In this document: in pieces, positions 25,781-37,150 of the stretch | Layout: each line of letters begins with the position of its first letter | Numbering within the stretch: the stretch's first letter is position 1 | Source of the DNA: Streptomyces polyasparticus | GTDB taxonomy: Bacteria; Actinomycetota; Actinomycetes; Streptomycetales; Streptomycetaceae | Assembly: GCF_014493765.1 (NCBI RefSeq) | Contig: NZ_JACTVJ010000005.1 | Location: 372,001-436,000, forward strand | DNA: 64,000 bases | Direction: 5' to 3' | Program-made: the position numbers and the translations under genes | Notes under the pieces: generated by a model | Databases searched by the model: none | The model's input: only the letters and a program-made list of their open reading frames with translations | Told to the model about the DNA's origin: nothing

Positions 25781-26431
25781 ATGGTGTCCATGGACCGGCT
25801 GCTCGCGTTCGCCGCGATGTCGCTGCTCGTGATCGTGATTCCGGGGCCGAGCGTGCTGTTCGTGATCGGACGGGCGCTCGCGCACGGCCGCCGCACGGCG
25901 CTCGCCACGGTGCTGGGCAATGTCGTCGGCTCGTATCTGCTCGTGGTCGCGGTCGCGTTGGGCGTCGGCACGCTCGTGGAGCGCTCGGTCACGGTGTTCC
26001 TGACGGTGAAGCTCGCGGGCGCCGCGTATCTGATGTACCTGGGGGTGCAGGCGTACCGGCACCGCAAGGACATGAAGGCCTCCGCGATCCGGGCCTCGGC
26101 CGAGAGCGGGGCGCGCCGCGGGGATCTGCGGACCGTGCTCGACGGCGTGATCGTCGGCGTGACCAACCCCAAGGGGATCGTCTTCTTCGCCGCCGTACTT
26201 CCGCAGTTCGTGGACCATTCCGCGGGCGGCCTTCCGGGTCAGATGCTGATCCTCGGCCTCGTACCGATCTGCATCGGCCTCGTCACGGACACGGCCTGGG
26301 GCCTCACCGCCTCCGCCGCCCGCACCTGGTTCGCCCGCTCCGACCGCCGCCTGTCCATGATCGGCGGCGCGGGCGGCTTCGCGATGATCGGCCTGGGCGT
26401 GACGGTGGCGGCCACGGGGCGGGCGGAGTAG
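25781..26431 (+). CDS. LysE/RhtB family exporter
   Basis: This protein of about 216 aa has the LysE-family opening LLVIVIPGPSVLFVIGRALAHG, in which the PGP motif lies in the first membrane helix. Five to six hydrophobic helices are visible, with a conserved TNPKGIVFFAAVLPQF segment in the middle. Family members export amino acids or related small molecules. The start is uncertain: GTG 25772, ATG 25781 and ATG 25790 are all in frame. I chose 25781 (MVSMDRLLAF). It stands alone downstream of the 25-bp repeats. Confidence 0.88.
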   Translation: MVSMDRLLAFAAMSLLVIVIPGPSVLFVIGRALAHGRRTALATVLGNVVGSYLLVVAVALGVGTLVERSVTVFLTVKLAGAAYLMYLGVQAYRHRKDMKASAIRASAESGARRGDLRTVLDGVIVGVTNPKGIVFFAAVLPQFVDHSAGGLPGQMLILGLVPICIGLVTDTAWGLTASAARTWFARSDRRLSMIGGAGGFAMIGLGVTVAATGRAE

Positions 26432-26475
26432 GGCCGGTTCGCACGGCACTCGGGCACCGGTCCGCCCGCCCACGC

Positions 26476-26991
26476 TCAGGCTCCCGTCTGCCCGTCGACG
26501 AGCTCGCGGACGACATCGAGGTGCCCGTTGTGCCGGGACGTCTCCTCGATGAGGTGCAGGAGCACCCACCGCAGATCGAAGTGACGGCCGTCGCTGCCGG
26601 AACGCACAGACCTAGCGTCCAGGTCGCGTTCGGCGACCAGCCGCCGGTACCGCGCGCTCTGCTCCTCGTATGCGGCGATCAGGTCGGGCAACGGAATGCC
26701 GACCGCCGTCCGCATCTCCGGGTCCGGATCCTCGTCGGTCGCGTCGGCGAGCGGCCCCGTGAGCTCCTCCCCCAGGAACACCACCTGGAACCAGTGGTAC
26801 TCGACCCACCGCAGATGGCTGATCAGCCCGCTCAGCGTCATCAGCGGCGACCCCGGCAACGGGGCCTTGCGGGCGTCCTCGGCGCTCACCCCCGTGCATT
26901 TGGCCACCGCGGTGGCGCGGGCGTAGTCGAGGAAGGTGACGAGCTGGGTGCGCTCGTCCCACGTGGCGGGTACATCGGTTCGCTGAGTCAT
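26476..26991 (-). CDS. DinB family protein
   Basis: This 171-aa four-helix-bundle protein of the DinB/DUF664 class contains the metal-ligand histidine pattern: His in SGLISHLRWVEYHWFQ and His in LLHLIEETSRHNGHLD. Bacterial members include thiol-dependent transferases and many of unknown function. GCGAGGAG-like sequence precedes the ATG only weakly. It is convergent with the LysE exporter and upstream in the same direction as no obvious partner, so the biological role is open. Confidence 0.85.
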   Translation of the reverse strand: MTQRTDVPATWDERTQLVTFLDYARATAVAKCTGVSAEDARKAPLPGSPLMTLSGLISHLRWVEYHWFQVVFLGEELTGPLADATDEDPDPEMRTAVGIPLPDLIAAYEEQSARYRRLVAERDLDARSVRSGSDGRHFDLRWVLLHLIEETSRHNGHLDVVRELVDGQTGA

Positions 26992-27062
26992 CGCGAGGAG
27001 CTTTCCGTGCCCCGAGACGGGTGTCCACTCACAAAGGCGGCCACCGGCAGGCGGCCACCGTG

Positions 27063-28190
27063 TCACTGCGTGCGTACGACCTGCCCGTATCCGATGTCGT
27101 AGGGCAGCCCGAGGCCCATCGGGCCTTCGAGCAACTGGGCGGCCTCCGCCTCCAGTTCCGCCTTCTGGGACTTGGTGAGCTTGTCGAAGGGCTCGAACGT
27201 GACCGTCACCCTGTCCTTCTCCTCGGTCATGGCCCAGGTCCCGGCCAGGAAGCCGTCGATCAGGAAGACCGAGTACGCGAAGTTGCCCGCCCAGGTGCGG
27301 CCCTTGTGCTCGGGCCGTACGACGCGGCTGCGGTCCGCGTGCGAGAGCAGCAGGTTGTCGAACTCCGGCAGCAGCCTGGCCGGTGCGGGGGTGTCCGCGT
27401 CGGGGCGCGGGGCGTCCGGGAGGTCGAAGAGCTCGACGCCGTTCTCGTCACGGAAGGCCGACAGCCCGGGCCGCAGGCGCTCGAAGACCTCGCGCATCCG
27501 CGTCAGACCGCTCCAGGTCTGGAAGTCCTTCACCGAGGCCGGTCCGAAGGCACCGAGGTAGCGCAGGACCGTGTCGTCCGGGGACGCTTCCGGCTCGTCG
27601 TCCCTGCCGAGCCAGTGCGTCAGGGTCGTCAGGAAGACCCCGCCGCTCTGCCGCCACAGGCCGCGCGGGGTGATCTGCACCAGCGGCAGCAGACAGCGGG
27701 CCGCGAGGCCCAGCGCCTGCGGGTCGGCGTCCGGCCAGGTCTCCAGGAGCACTTCGCGCAGCTGCTTGAGCGTACGGGGCTGCTCCTCCACCAACTCCTT
27801 CGCCTGTACGGCCAGTTGATCGAGGTCGACACCGGCCAGACCCTTGCGGAACAGGTTCAGCTCGCGGGTCCGCGCCGGCTGGACCAACCGGCGCAGGGCC
27901 AGCGCGTCGTCCGCGGTGTGCGTGTGGATCGTGGAGCGCATGGTGACGATCCGGACGAGTTCGCGCGAGGCCATCAGGCCCGAGAACTCCTCGGGGTCGA
28001 ACCCGTCGAGGCGGGCGGCCAGCGCGTAGTACGGCGGCTTGACGTTCTGCGCCTGCAGTCCGAGCAGATGCGCGACCGCGCCGGCGGGCTTCATGGTGTG
28101 CCGCCGCAGCAGCAACTGCCGTTCCAGGGTGGCGCGGTTGAGCGCACGCGTCGTGAGGACCGGGCCTTGGGCCTTCTTCGCTGCCGTCAT
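27063..28190 (-). CDS. AlkZ/YcaQ-like winged-helix protein (possible DNA glycosylase)
   Basis: This 375-aa protein belongs to the winged-helix DNA-binding family (HTH_42) that includes the Streptomyces DNA glycosylase AlkZ and E. coli YcaQ. The N-terminal region has LLGLQAQNVKPPYYAL, matching the catalytic Q-x-Q motif of the family. A MRSTIHTHTADDALALRRL segment follows. AlkZ-type enzymes unhook interstrand crosslinks and guard producers against azinomycin-like toxins; others have generic repair roles. No toxin biosynthesis genes are adjacent here. I chose ATG 28190 (MTAAKKAQG); an in-frame start at 28199 is also possible. Confidence 0.82.
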   Translation of the reverse strand: MTAAKKAQGPVLTTRALNRATLERQLLLRRHTMKPAGAVAHLLGLQAQNVKPPYYALAARLDGFDPEEFSGLMASRELVRIVTMRSTIHTHTADDALALRRLVQPARTRELNLFRKGLAGVDLDQLAVQAKELVEEQPRTLKQLREVLLETWPDADPQALGLAARCLLPLVQITPRGLWRQSGGVFLTTLTHWLGRDDEPEASPDDTVLRYLGAFGPASVKDFQTWSGLTRMREVFERLRPGLSAFRDENGVELFDLPDAPRPDADTPAPARLLPEFDNLLLSHADRSRVVRPEHKGRTWAGNFAYSVFLIDGFLAGTWAMTEEKDRVTVTFEPFDKLTKSQKAELEAEAAQLLEGPMGLGLPYDIGYGQVVRTQ

Positions 28191-28249
28191 GTTCAGCACG
28201 TTAGCGGGGCATGCGGACAGGTGCCGTCCTCAATGACCGGACCTCGGGG

Positions 28250-28340
28250 GATCCGGCGCGAGAACCCGGAGATCCGGCGCGAAAAATCGGTGGACGCGGC
28301 CTCGTGCCGCACGGTTCGCTTGATCCGCCGGGCGAACCGT
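28250..28340 (+). promoter_or_regulatory. Structured leader upstream of the RNHCP genes
   Basis: It contains two direct repeats GATCCGGCGCGA (28250 and 28271, 21 bp or two helical turns apart) followed by a hairpin ACGGTTCGC-N12-GCGAACCGT (28311-28340). The roughly 310-bp gap 28191-28510 otherwise holds only a 20-codon ORF. The repeats look like a regulator site and the hairpin like an mRNA element. Confidence 0.45.
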
Positions 28341-28376
28341 TCGCTCCCTGTGCCCTGTCATGGAAGAGGTGTCTTG

Positions 28377-28439
28377 ATGACCCGCCTTGCGCCGAGCGCG
28401 CCTCGCGCCCTTGCGATCCCGTTTACGTCTTTCGCGTAA
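28377..28439 (+). CDS. Candidate 20-aa leader peptide
   Basis: This short ORF MTRLAPSAPRALAIPFTSFA ends in TAA. GGAAGAGGTG lies 5 bp upstream, a good ribosome-binding site. It follows a strong hairpin and ends 71 bp before the first RNHCP gene. It could be a leader peptide controlling those genes or a chance ORF; the sequence is rich in Ala, Pro and Arg and shows no run of a single regulatory codon. Confidence 0.35.
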   Translation: MTRLAPSAPRALAIPFTSFA

Positions 28440-28510
28440 CCGCCGCCGCCTCCGAGGCCGCTCGGCCTGCTCTTGCTGTCATCGCACACTTCTCAGCAAG
28501 GAGCACCCGG

Positions 28511-28897
28511 GTGTCCAGCGATCACCTCGCACACCAGCACCACACCACCGGCGCCGCCTTCGGCATCGGCACCTTCACCTGCGTACGGTGCGGACTGACC
28601 GTCTCGGCCAAGTCCGCCGACGGGACGCGACGCAATCACTGCCCGTCCTGTCTGCACTCCCGGCACGTCCTCGACCAGATCGAGGGCGGTCCTTCCGAGT
28701 GCGGCGCACGCATGAGCCCCATCGCCATCGCGGTCCTGCGCACCGGCGACTGGACGCTCGTCCACCGCTGCGTCCGCTGCGGCGAGCTCAGTTCGGACCC
28801 GGTCTGCGGGGACGACAACCAGCTCATGCTGATGCGGATGGCCGTGCGGCCGCTGGCCGATCCCCCGTTCCCGCTCGAAGCGTTCGGCTCGCTCTGA
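28511..28897 (+). CDS. RNHCP domain protein 1
   Basis: This 128-aa protein carries the domain's signature segment RRNHCPSCLHS and cysteine pairs FTCVRCGL and HRCVRCGEL. Together these should bind zinc as a ribbon. GTG start with AAGGAG 7 bp upstream. The family is widespread in actinobacteria and has no settled function. It is the first of two tandem paralogues 31 bp apart behind a structured leader, which suggests one transcript. The N-terminal HLAHQHH stretch adds more potential metal ligands. Confidence 0.85.
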   Translation: MSSDHLAHQHHTTGAAFGIGTFTCVRCGLTVSAKSADGTRRNHCPSCLHSRHVLDQIEGGPSECGARMSPIAIAVLRTGDWTLVHRCVRCGELSSDPVCGDDNQLMLMRMAVRPLADPPFPLEAFGSL

Positions 28898-28928
28898 ACG
28901 CCCGTCGCGGACTCGGAAGGACACAGCC

Positions 28929-29348
28929 ATGCCACGCCGCACCCGTCGCGAACAGCACAGACGGAACCAGCGCCACAAGGACGTCCTGCACACCGCGGGA
29001 CGCCATCGGGCCCATGACTTCCGGTGTGTGGGCTGCCGGCTCGACGTCTCGCTCGTCGCGCCCGGCACCGCACACCGCAACCATTGCCCGAACTGCCTGA
29101 CCAGCCTCCATGTCGACCACCGCATCCCCGGCGACCGCGCCGCGGGCTGCGGCGGCCGGATGGAGCCGCTGGGCCTGACCGTACGGACGGACGGCGAGTG
29201 GATGCTCATCCACCAGTGCCTGACGTGCGCCCGGCTCAGCGCGAACCGCATCGCCGGCGACGACAACGCGCTGGCCCTGGTGCGTCTGGCTCTCAGACCG
29301 CTCCAGGACCGCCGCGTCGCGAGCAGCGCGCTCCTGTCGATGCCCTGA
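28929..29348 (+). CDS. RNHCP domain protein 2
   Basis: This 139-aa paralogue of the preceding gene has HRNHCPNCLTSLHVDHR, FRCVGCRLDV and HQCLTCARLS cysteine pairs. The arrangement is the same two-ribbon zinc fold. The N-terminus is strongly basic (MPRRTRREQHRRNQRHKD), unlike its partner, and could bind nucleic acid. GGAAGGACACAGCC precedes the ATG. Both copies share the C-terminal GDDNxLxLxRxAxRPL segment. Function unknown. Confidence 0.85.
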   Translation: MPRRTRREQHRRNQRHKDVLHTAGRHRAHDFRCVGCRLDVSLVAPGTAHRNHCPNCLTSLHVDHRIPGDRAAGCGGRMEPLGLTVRTDGEWMLIHQCLTCARLSANRIAGDDNALALVRLALRPLQDRRVASSALLSMP

Positions 29349-29514
29349 CGCGGACCCCGGCCGGGGGCGGATCCCGTATCCGCCCCCGGCCGCTCCACCG
29401 CTCTCTGTCCGGCCGGTGCGCCGGTCCCCGTGCGGGCCCCTGCGTCCATGCGCGCCCGGCCGCGCCTCCCCCTCGTACACGCCCTTGTCAGTGCCCGCCC
29501 CTACGATCGGCCGC

Positions 29515-29931
29515 ATGAGAGCTACGGGAACGTTCACGGTGAAGTCCTTCGTGCCTGCCGATGTGGTCGTGCCTCAGGAGGTGACCACCGCCGTGCCCAC
29601 CGGCGTGGCCACGATCGAGAAGCACTTCGAGGGCGAGATCACGGGCCGCTCGACGACGCTGTTCACCGCCGCGTACGACCAGACCAGCGGCATCGGCACC
29701 TACGTGGCCATGGAGTCCTTCGAGGGCACGGTCGGCGGCCGCTCCGGCACCTTCAACTTCGCCCACGCGGCCACGACGGCGGGCGAGGGCGACACCTCAC
29801 GCCTCGGCGAGTACTTCACCATCGTCCCGGCGAGCAGCACCGGTGAGCTGTCGGGGATCACCGGCGGCGGTGGCCTCGCCATCGACGCGGACGGGACCCA
29901 CCGGATCTGGTTCGAGTACGAGATCGGCTGA
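29515..29931 (+). CDS. DUF3224 domain protein
   Basis: This 138-aa protein matches the DUF3224 family (beta-barrel, related to allene-oxide-cyclase-like folds). It begins MRATGTFTVKSFVPADVVV and contains the GxSTTLFTAAYDQTSGIGTYVAMESFEGTVGGRSGTF core. No signal peptide is present. The biochemical role of the family is not established. It stands between the RNHCP pair and the DUF4436 gene with ordinary spacing. Confidence 0.82.
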   Translation: MRATGTFTVKSFVPADVVVPQEVTTAVPTGVATIEKHFEGEITGRSTTLFTAAYDQTSGIGTYVAMESFEGTVGGRSGTFNFAHAATTAGEGDTSRLGEYFTIVPASSTGELSGITGGGGLAIDADGTHRIWFEYEIG

Positions 29932-30020
29932 GGCCTGATCCCTGAGGCAGGCCCGAGCGCTGCCTGTACGGCGCCCCGCTCACGTGGCGAGGCCCCGCGC
30001 CTCGCCCGAGGATCGGAGGT

Positions 30021-31049
30021 ATGCCCGCTCCGGTCGACCCCCACCAGCCGGTGAGCGCCCTGCGCCGGCGCTACCGCCGTGCGCGGCGGACGTGGGGCGA
30101 GCTGCCGTGGCGGCGCCTCGCCGTCGGGGCCGGGGCGCTGTGCCTCATGTTCGCGCTCGGGGTCGCCATGTACGTACAGGAGCGGTCCTCGCGCACCCGG
30201 ACCCTGACGGTGGGCGACGCCGCGGCTGTGGACCGCGTCGACGTGGGCGCGACCGTGCACCGCACCGACCCCGAGGGGCGCACCCTCGCGTTGCGGGTCA
30301 CGGCGGACCCGCGCGGCGCGTACGCGGACGCGGCGGGCGCGCCCCGCGCGGATCTCACCGTGGTCAGCAACTCCCCCGGCCAGGAGCATCTGACCTTCAA
30401 GGCGCACAGCCTGTCGCGCGTGCGCGATCTGACCCTGGCCCTGCGCGAGGGCACCTCCTCGGACTACCCGTTCGACCGCTACCGCGTCTCCCTGGTCGTG
30501 CGCGCCACCGTGGGCGGCACGCAGGTGCCGCTCGCGCTGCACCTGCGCGACCAGGACCCGGACTTCAGGCTGCACACCAAGGCCGCCGGCTACGCCTTCG
30601 AGGTGGCCGCGGTGGACAGCCAGGTGACGCGCTCGCGCAGCACGTTCCTGATGGCCTGGTTCATGGCGGGTGCGATGTGGTGCATCGGCCTCTCGGTCGT
30701 GGTGGCCTGCGGTCTGGTCGTACGGCAGCGGCGCGGCCTGGTCTGGCCGGCGCTCGGCTGGATGGCCGCGAGCCTGTTCGCCCTGGTGGGACTGCGCAAC
30801 GCCGCGCCCGGCTCGCCGCCGAACGGCTCGCTCCTCGACTACGGCGCCTTCTACTGGGCCGAGGCCCTGATCGCGGTCGGCCTGACCCGGCTCGTCTTCC
30901 ACGGCATCCTCCTGGAGCACCGCAAGGGCGGCCCGATCGACCCCATGCCCGTACCGCGCCCGGCCTGGCTGCGTCACCGCCGCGTGCCGCCGGGCACGGC
31001 GGCGCGTTCCCGCGCAGCGGCCCGGGCACGGCGGCGCGCGCGGCCCTGA
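30021..31049 (+). CDS. DUF4436 family membrane protein
   Basis: This 342-aa protein has a basic N-terminus, a signal-anchor helix (about residues 35-52), an extracytoplasmic domain (about 55-205), three to four C-terminal helices (about 210-300) and a very basic cytoplasmic tail. This architecture matches DUF4436 proteins of actinobacteria. A YPFDRYRVSLVVRA segment is the most distinctive motif. Function is unknown. A strong terminator follows. Confidence 0.8.
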   Translation: MPAPVDPHQPVSALRRRYRRARRTWGELPWRRLAVGAGALCLMFALGVAMYVQERSSRTRTLTVGDAAAVDRVDVGATVHRTDPEGRTLALRVTADPRGAYADAAGAPRADLTVVSNSPGQEHLTFKAHSLSRVRDLTLALREGTSSDYPFDRYRVSLVVRATVGGTQVPLALHLRDQDPDFRLHTKAAGYAFEVAAVDSQVTRSRSTFLMAWFMAGAMWCIGLSVVVACGLVVRQRRGLVWPALGWMAASLFALVGLRNAAPGSPPNGSLLDYGAFYWAEALIAVGLTRLVFHGILLEHRKGGPIDPMPVPRPAWLRHRRVPPGTAARSRAAARARRRARP

Positions 31050-31102
31050 CCACCTTGGTTACCTGCCAGTAGTGCAGATCGCGTCAAGGATCAACCCCAG
31101 CC

Positions 31103-31136
31103 AGGAGAGGGCAAGGTCACAGCCCTGCCCTCTCCT
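31103..31136. terminator. Terminator between the DUF4436 gene and mutA
   Basis: Perfect 11-bp arms AGGAGAGGGCA and TGCCCTCTCCT are separated by 12 nt. It follows the DUF4436 stop by 53 bp and ends the upstream transcript before the mutase operon. Confidence 0.8.
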
Positions 31137-31168
31137 GCTCCTTTGCTAACGACGGCTAACATCCGAGC

Positions 31169-32967
31169 ATGACGGTCCTGCCTGACGACGGGCTCTCCCT
31201 GGCCGCCGAGTTCCCTGATGCGACCCATGAGCAGTGGCAGCGCCTCGTGGAAGGCGTACTGCGCAAGTCGGGCAAGGAAGTCTCGGGCGATGCCGCCGAG
31301 GATGCCCTCTCCACCAAGCTCGAGGACGGGCTCACCACCCGGCCCCTGTACACCTCCGCCGAGGCGGAGCCCGGCCTGCCCGGGTTCGCGCCGTACGTAC
31401 GAGGCGCCCGCCCCGAGGGCAACGCCTCCGGCGGCTGGGACGTACGGCAGCGGCACAGCCACCCCGATGCCGTACGCGCGAACGAAGCCCTGCTCGGCGA
31501 CCTGGAGAACGGCGTCACCTCGCTGTGGCTCGCCGTCGGCGAGGGCGGTCTGCCCCTCGCCGGTCTGGAGCGGGCCCTCGACGGGGTCTACCTCGACCTC
31601 GCGCCGGTCGTCCTCGACTCCGGCGCGGAGTTCCCCGTGGCCGCCGCCGAGTTGCTGCGGCTGCACAGCGAACGTGGCACGCCCGCAGCCGACGTACAGG
31701 GCAATCTGGGCGGCGATCCGCTCGGGTACGAGGCGCGCTCGGGGCAGGTGCAGGACTTCGCGCCGATCGTCGAGTACGCACGCTCCGGGCAGTTCCCCGG
31801 TCTGCGCGCCCTCACTGTGGACGCCCTGCCGTACCACGAGGCCGGTGCCTCGGCCGGGCAGGAGCTCGGCGCCTCGATGGCGACCGCGGTGGCGTATCTG
31901 CGGGAGCTCACCGATGCGGGCCTGAGCGCCGAACAGGCCGTCGGGCAGCTGGAGTTCCGTTACGCGGCGACCGCCGACCAGTTCCTGACCATCGCCAAGT
32001 TCCGTGCCGCGCGCCGCCTTTGGGCCCGCGTCGCCGAGGTCTGCAACGCCGAGGGCGCGCAGAAGCAGCACGCGGTCACGTCCTCGGTGATGATGAGCCG
32101 CCGCGACCCGTGGGTGAACATGCTCCGTACGACGGTCGCCACGCTCGCGGCCGGAGTCGGCGGCGCCGAGTCGGTGACCGTGCTCCCCTTCGACCACGCG
32201 CTCGGCCTGCCGGACGCCTTCGCGCGCCGTATCGCGCGCAACACCTCGACCATCCTCCTGGAGGAGTCGCACCTGGCCCGGGTGATCGACCCGGCGGGCG
32301 GCTCCTGGTACGTGGAGCAGCTCACCCATCGACTCGCGCACGCGGGCTGGGAGTTCTTCCAGGAGATCGAGCGTGCGGGCGGCCAGGCGGCCGCGCTGCG
32401 CGAGGGTTTCCTGAAGGACCGGATCGCCGAGACCTGGGCCGTGCGCAGCAAGAAGCTCGCCACCCGCAAGGAGCCCGTCACGGGCGTCAGCGAGTTCCCG
32501 CACCTCGCCGAGAAGCCCGTCGAGCGCGAGTCCGCGCCGACCGGCCCGCGCGGCGGACTGCCCCGGGTGAGCAGGGACGAGGCGTACGAGCGCCTGCGCG
32601 CCCGCTCCGACCGGCATCTGAGCGAGACCGGCGCACGCCCCAAGGTCTTCCTCGCGACGCTCGGCCCGGCCGCCGCGCACACGGCCCGCGCCACCTTCGC
32701 CTCGAACCTCTTCCAGGCCGGCGGGATCGAGCCCGTCACCGGGGAGTTCGAGGAGTCCGGCGCGCGGATCGTCTGCCTGTGCTCCAGCGACTCCCTGTAC
32801 GAGGAGCAGGCGGCCACGACCGCCGCGGAACTGAAGGCGGCGGGCGCCGAGTACGTGTTCCTCGCCGGGAAGCCTTCCTCGTACGAAGGTGTCGACGCCT
32901 ATGTCTTCGCCGGCTGTGACGCCGTGGATGTCCTCACCTCCACCCTCGACCGCCTGGGAGTGTCCTG

Positions 32968-32968
<1 letters not shown>
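31169..32968 (+). CDS. mutA: Methylmalonyl-CoA mutase small (beta) subunit
   Basis: This 599-aa protein is the non-catalytic partner of the heterodimeric adenosylcobalamin-dependent mutase that interconverts methylmalonyl-CoA and succinyl-CoA. It has a TIM-barrel substrate-like domain (about residues 1-420) and a C-terminal cobalamin-like domain (about 470-599). The B12-binding DxHxxG motif is missing there; [15 protein letters not shown] stands in its place. That is normal for MutA. The ATG is followed directly by coding sequence and preceded only by TAACAT six bases upstream, a -10-like hexamer. The transcript may therefore be leaderless. Its stop overlaps the mutB start by one base. Confidence 0.95.
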
Positions 32969-35145
<2,177 letters not shown>

Positions 35146-35178
35146 CGCGAGCAGGCGGGCGGAGGGCACAGTCAGTCC

Positions 35179-36156
35179 ATGCCGAAGATCGATCTTGATG
35201 CGTACGTCAAGGGTGTGCTCGACGGGAAGCGGGCGTTCATCGCGCGCGCGATCACCCTCGTCGAGTCCACCCGTCCGCAACACCGGGCGCTTGCCCAGGA
35301 GTTGCTGACCGCGCTGCTTCCGCACAGCGGGAACGCGCGGCGGATCGGGATCTCCGGGGTGCCCGGTGTCGGCAAGTCGACGTTCATCGACGCGTTCGGC
35401 ACGATGCTGACGGGTCTCGGCCACCGGGTCGCGGTCCTCGCCGTGGACCCGTCATCGACCCGCACGGGCGGCTCGATCCTGGGCGACAAGACGCGTATGG
35501 AGCGCTTGTCGGTCGACCCGTCGGCCTTCGTCCGGCCGTCCCCCTCCGCGGGGACGCTGGGCGGTGTGGCGAAGGCGACACGCGAGTCGATGGTGGTGAT
35601 GGAGGCGGCGGGCTACGACGTCGTCCTCGTCGAAACGGTGGGCGTCGGCCAGTCGGAGACGACGGTCGCGAACATGGTCGACTCCTTCCTGCTGCTCTCC
35701 CTGGCCCGCACCGGCGACCAGCTGCAGGGCATCAAGAAGGGCGTCCTGGAACTGGCCGACGTGATCGCGGTCAACAAGGCGGACGGCCCGCACGAACGCG
35801 ACGCGAAGGCGGCGGCGCGCGAGCTGTCGGGCGCGCTCCGGCTCATGCACCCTGCGGATGCGGCGTGGACTCCCCCGGTCCTTTCGTGCAGCGCCCGCGA
35901 ATCTACGGGCCTGGACACGGTGTGGGACCGCCTGGAGCAGCACCGCACGCTCCTGGAGTCGACGGGGCGCCTGGCGGACAAGCGACGCTCCCAGCAGGTC
36001 GACTGGACCTGGTCGATGGTCCGCGACGAACTCCTGGGCCGCCTCACGTCCCACCCGGCCGTCCGGGACCTCGCCCCGGACCTCGAACGGCAGGTCCGCG
36101 AGGGCGAGTTGACTCCTACGCTGGCGGCGGAGCGGATCCTGCGGGCGTTCGGCTAG
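35179..36156 (+). CDS. meaB: Methylmalonyl-CoA mutase-associated GTPase MeaB
   Basis: This 325-aa G3E-family GTPase protects and reloads the mutase with cobalamin. Walker A is GVPGVGKST (residues 60-68), followed by AVDPSSTRTGGSILGDKTRM (switch/Walker B region), VETVGVGQSE and the base-recognition NKAD. The N-terminal helices and C-terminal dimerisation arm are present. It lies 33 bp after mutB and completes the mutA-mutB-meaB operon. Older annotations may call it an ArgK kinase. Confidence 0.95.
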   Translation: MPKIDLDAYVKGVLDGKRAFIARAITLVESTRPQHRALAQELLTALLPHSGNARRIGISGVPGVGKSTFIDAFGTMLTGLGHRVAVLAVDPSSTRTGGSILGDKTRMERLSVDPSAFVRPSPSAGTLGGVAKATRESMVVMEAAGYDVVLVETVGVGQSETTVANMVDSFLLLSLARTGDQLQGIKKGVLELADVIAVNKADGPHERDAKAAARELSGALRLMHPADAAWTPPVLSCSARESTGLDTVWDRLEQHRTLLESTGRLADKRRSQQVDWTWSMVRDELLGRLTSHPAVRDLAPDLERQVREGELTPTLAAERILRAFG

Positions 36157-36226
36157 AGCCCGCGCGTCCGCGGGCGGTCGGAGCCCCTGTGGCCGCCGCC
36201 TGTGGAGCGCGGGCCCACCGGGTCCG

Positions 36227-37033
36227 TCAGCCGAACCCGCGCGCGTCCTGCTTCAGCGCCGTGTCCACGGTGAGGGCCGTGGCCACCACCAGGCTCAGGA
36301 GCGGGTCCTGGAGCGGGCGGTGGATCTGGAGCACGTAGTTGTCGGCGGTGGTGAACATGGTCTTGGCCAGGCCCTCCCACGTCTTCGTGATCCGCGCTAT
36401 CTCGGTGTCCGTGTGGTCGACGATCGCGAAGTTCCACGCGCGCCAGTTCTCGGCCTTGATGGCGCCGATCTGCTGGCCGTTCACCACGATCGCAAAGTTG
36501 ATCTTGCCGATGGCGTTCTGCTGCACGATCTCGCCGATCGGCTGCCCGTTCGCGGCCTCGACGATCACGCGCGACTTCACGAACTTGGCCGGGCGCGTCA
36601 GCCGCATGACCGGCTGGCCGTACGCGTCGCGGATCTCCAGCTTGTGCGTCATGAACTGGTCGACGCTGGCGACGAACCGCAGCACCTTGCGGGCGGTGGA
36701 CTGGCCGACCTGGACGACCGAGCCGAGGGTGTTGCCCTGCTGGTCGTAGACCGCGTACTCGTTGGTGAGCTCGACCAGCTTGGCCTTCTGGTTCACCACG
36801 AGCACGGGCTCGCTGAACAGGGTGCCGCCGCCCTGGCCGGTGGCCGTGACACCCGCCTGCTGCTGCACCTGGCGCTGCACCTGATGCGCGTCGTAGGGGC
36901 TCGCGGGCTGGGCGGGCACCTGACCCTGGGCGGGCGAGGTGTGGGCCGTCCACTGATGGCCGTCCCACCAGCGGAGGGTCTGCGGGGTGCCCTGAGGGTC
37001 GGCGTACCAACCGGGAGGTGTCTGCGTTGTCAC
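36227..37033 (-). CDS. DUF2510-scramblase/LURP-one-related protein
   Basis: This 268-aa protein starts (GTG, AAGGTG upstream) with the DUF2510 signature PPGWYADPQGTPQTLRWWDGHQWT. A Gln/Pro-rich linker (about 35-65) and a phospholipid-scramblase/Tubby-like domain (about 70-255) follow. The core contains NEYAVYDQQGNTLGSVVQ and IRDAYGQPVMRLTRPAKF. There is no clear transmembrane helix except possibly near the C-terminus. Family members are called scramblase-related by similarity only. Convergent with meaB. Confidence 0.85.
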   Translation of the reverse strand: MTTQTPPGWYADPQGTPQTLRWWDGHQWTAHTSPAQGQVPAQPASPYDAHQVQRQVQQQAGVTATGQGGGTLFSEPVLVVNQKAKLVELTNEYAVYDQQGNTLGSVVQVGQSTARKVLRFVASVDQFMTHKLEIRDAYGQPVMRLTRPAKFVKSRVIVEAANGQPIGEIVQQNAIGKINFAIVVNGQQIGAIKAENWRAWNFAIVDHTDTEIARITKTWEGLAKTMFTTADNYVLQIHRPLQDPLLSLVVATALTVDTALKQDARGFG

Positions 37034-37150
37034 GGGCGCACCTTAACCCGCAGGTCAGGCGGTGGGCCCGGGCGAGGGCTGTGCTCTTCGTCGCATCACC
37101 GCGGATACCGGCGGCCGCCCCTGGCAGCCGGACTCCCTCCGGCTCCGCTC

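Noticed and set aside
22934-26569. Extension of the acyl-CoA ligase frame to 1211 codons
   Set aside because: The extra 5' part is antisense to the LuxR and LysE genes; the ATG at 24475 has GGAG and begins the enzyme's own fold.
27063-28190. Azinomycin-type self-resistance locus
   Set aside because: The AlkZ-like gene is isolated, with no DNA-crosslinking natural-product genes in the window.
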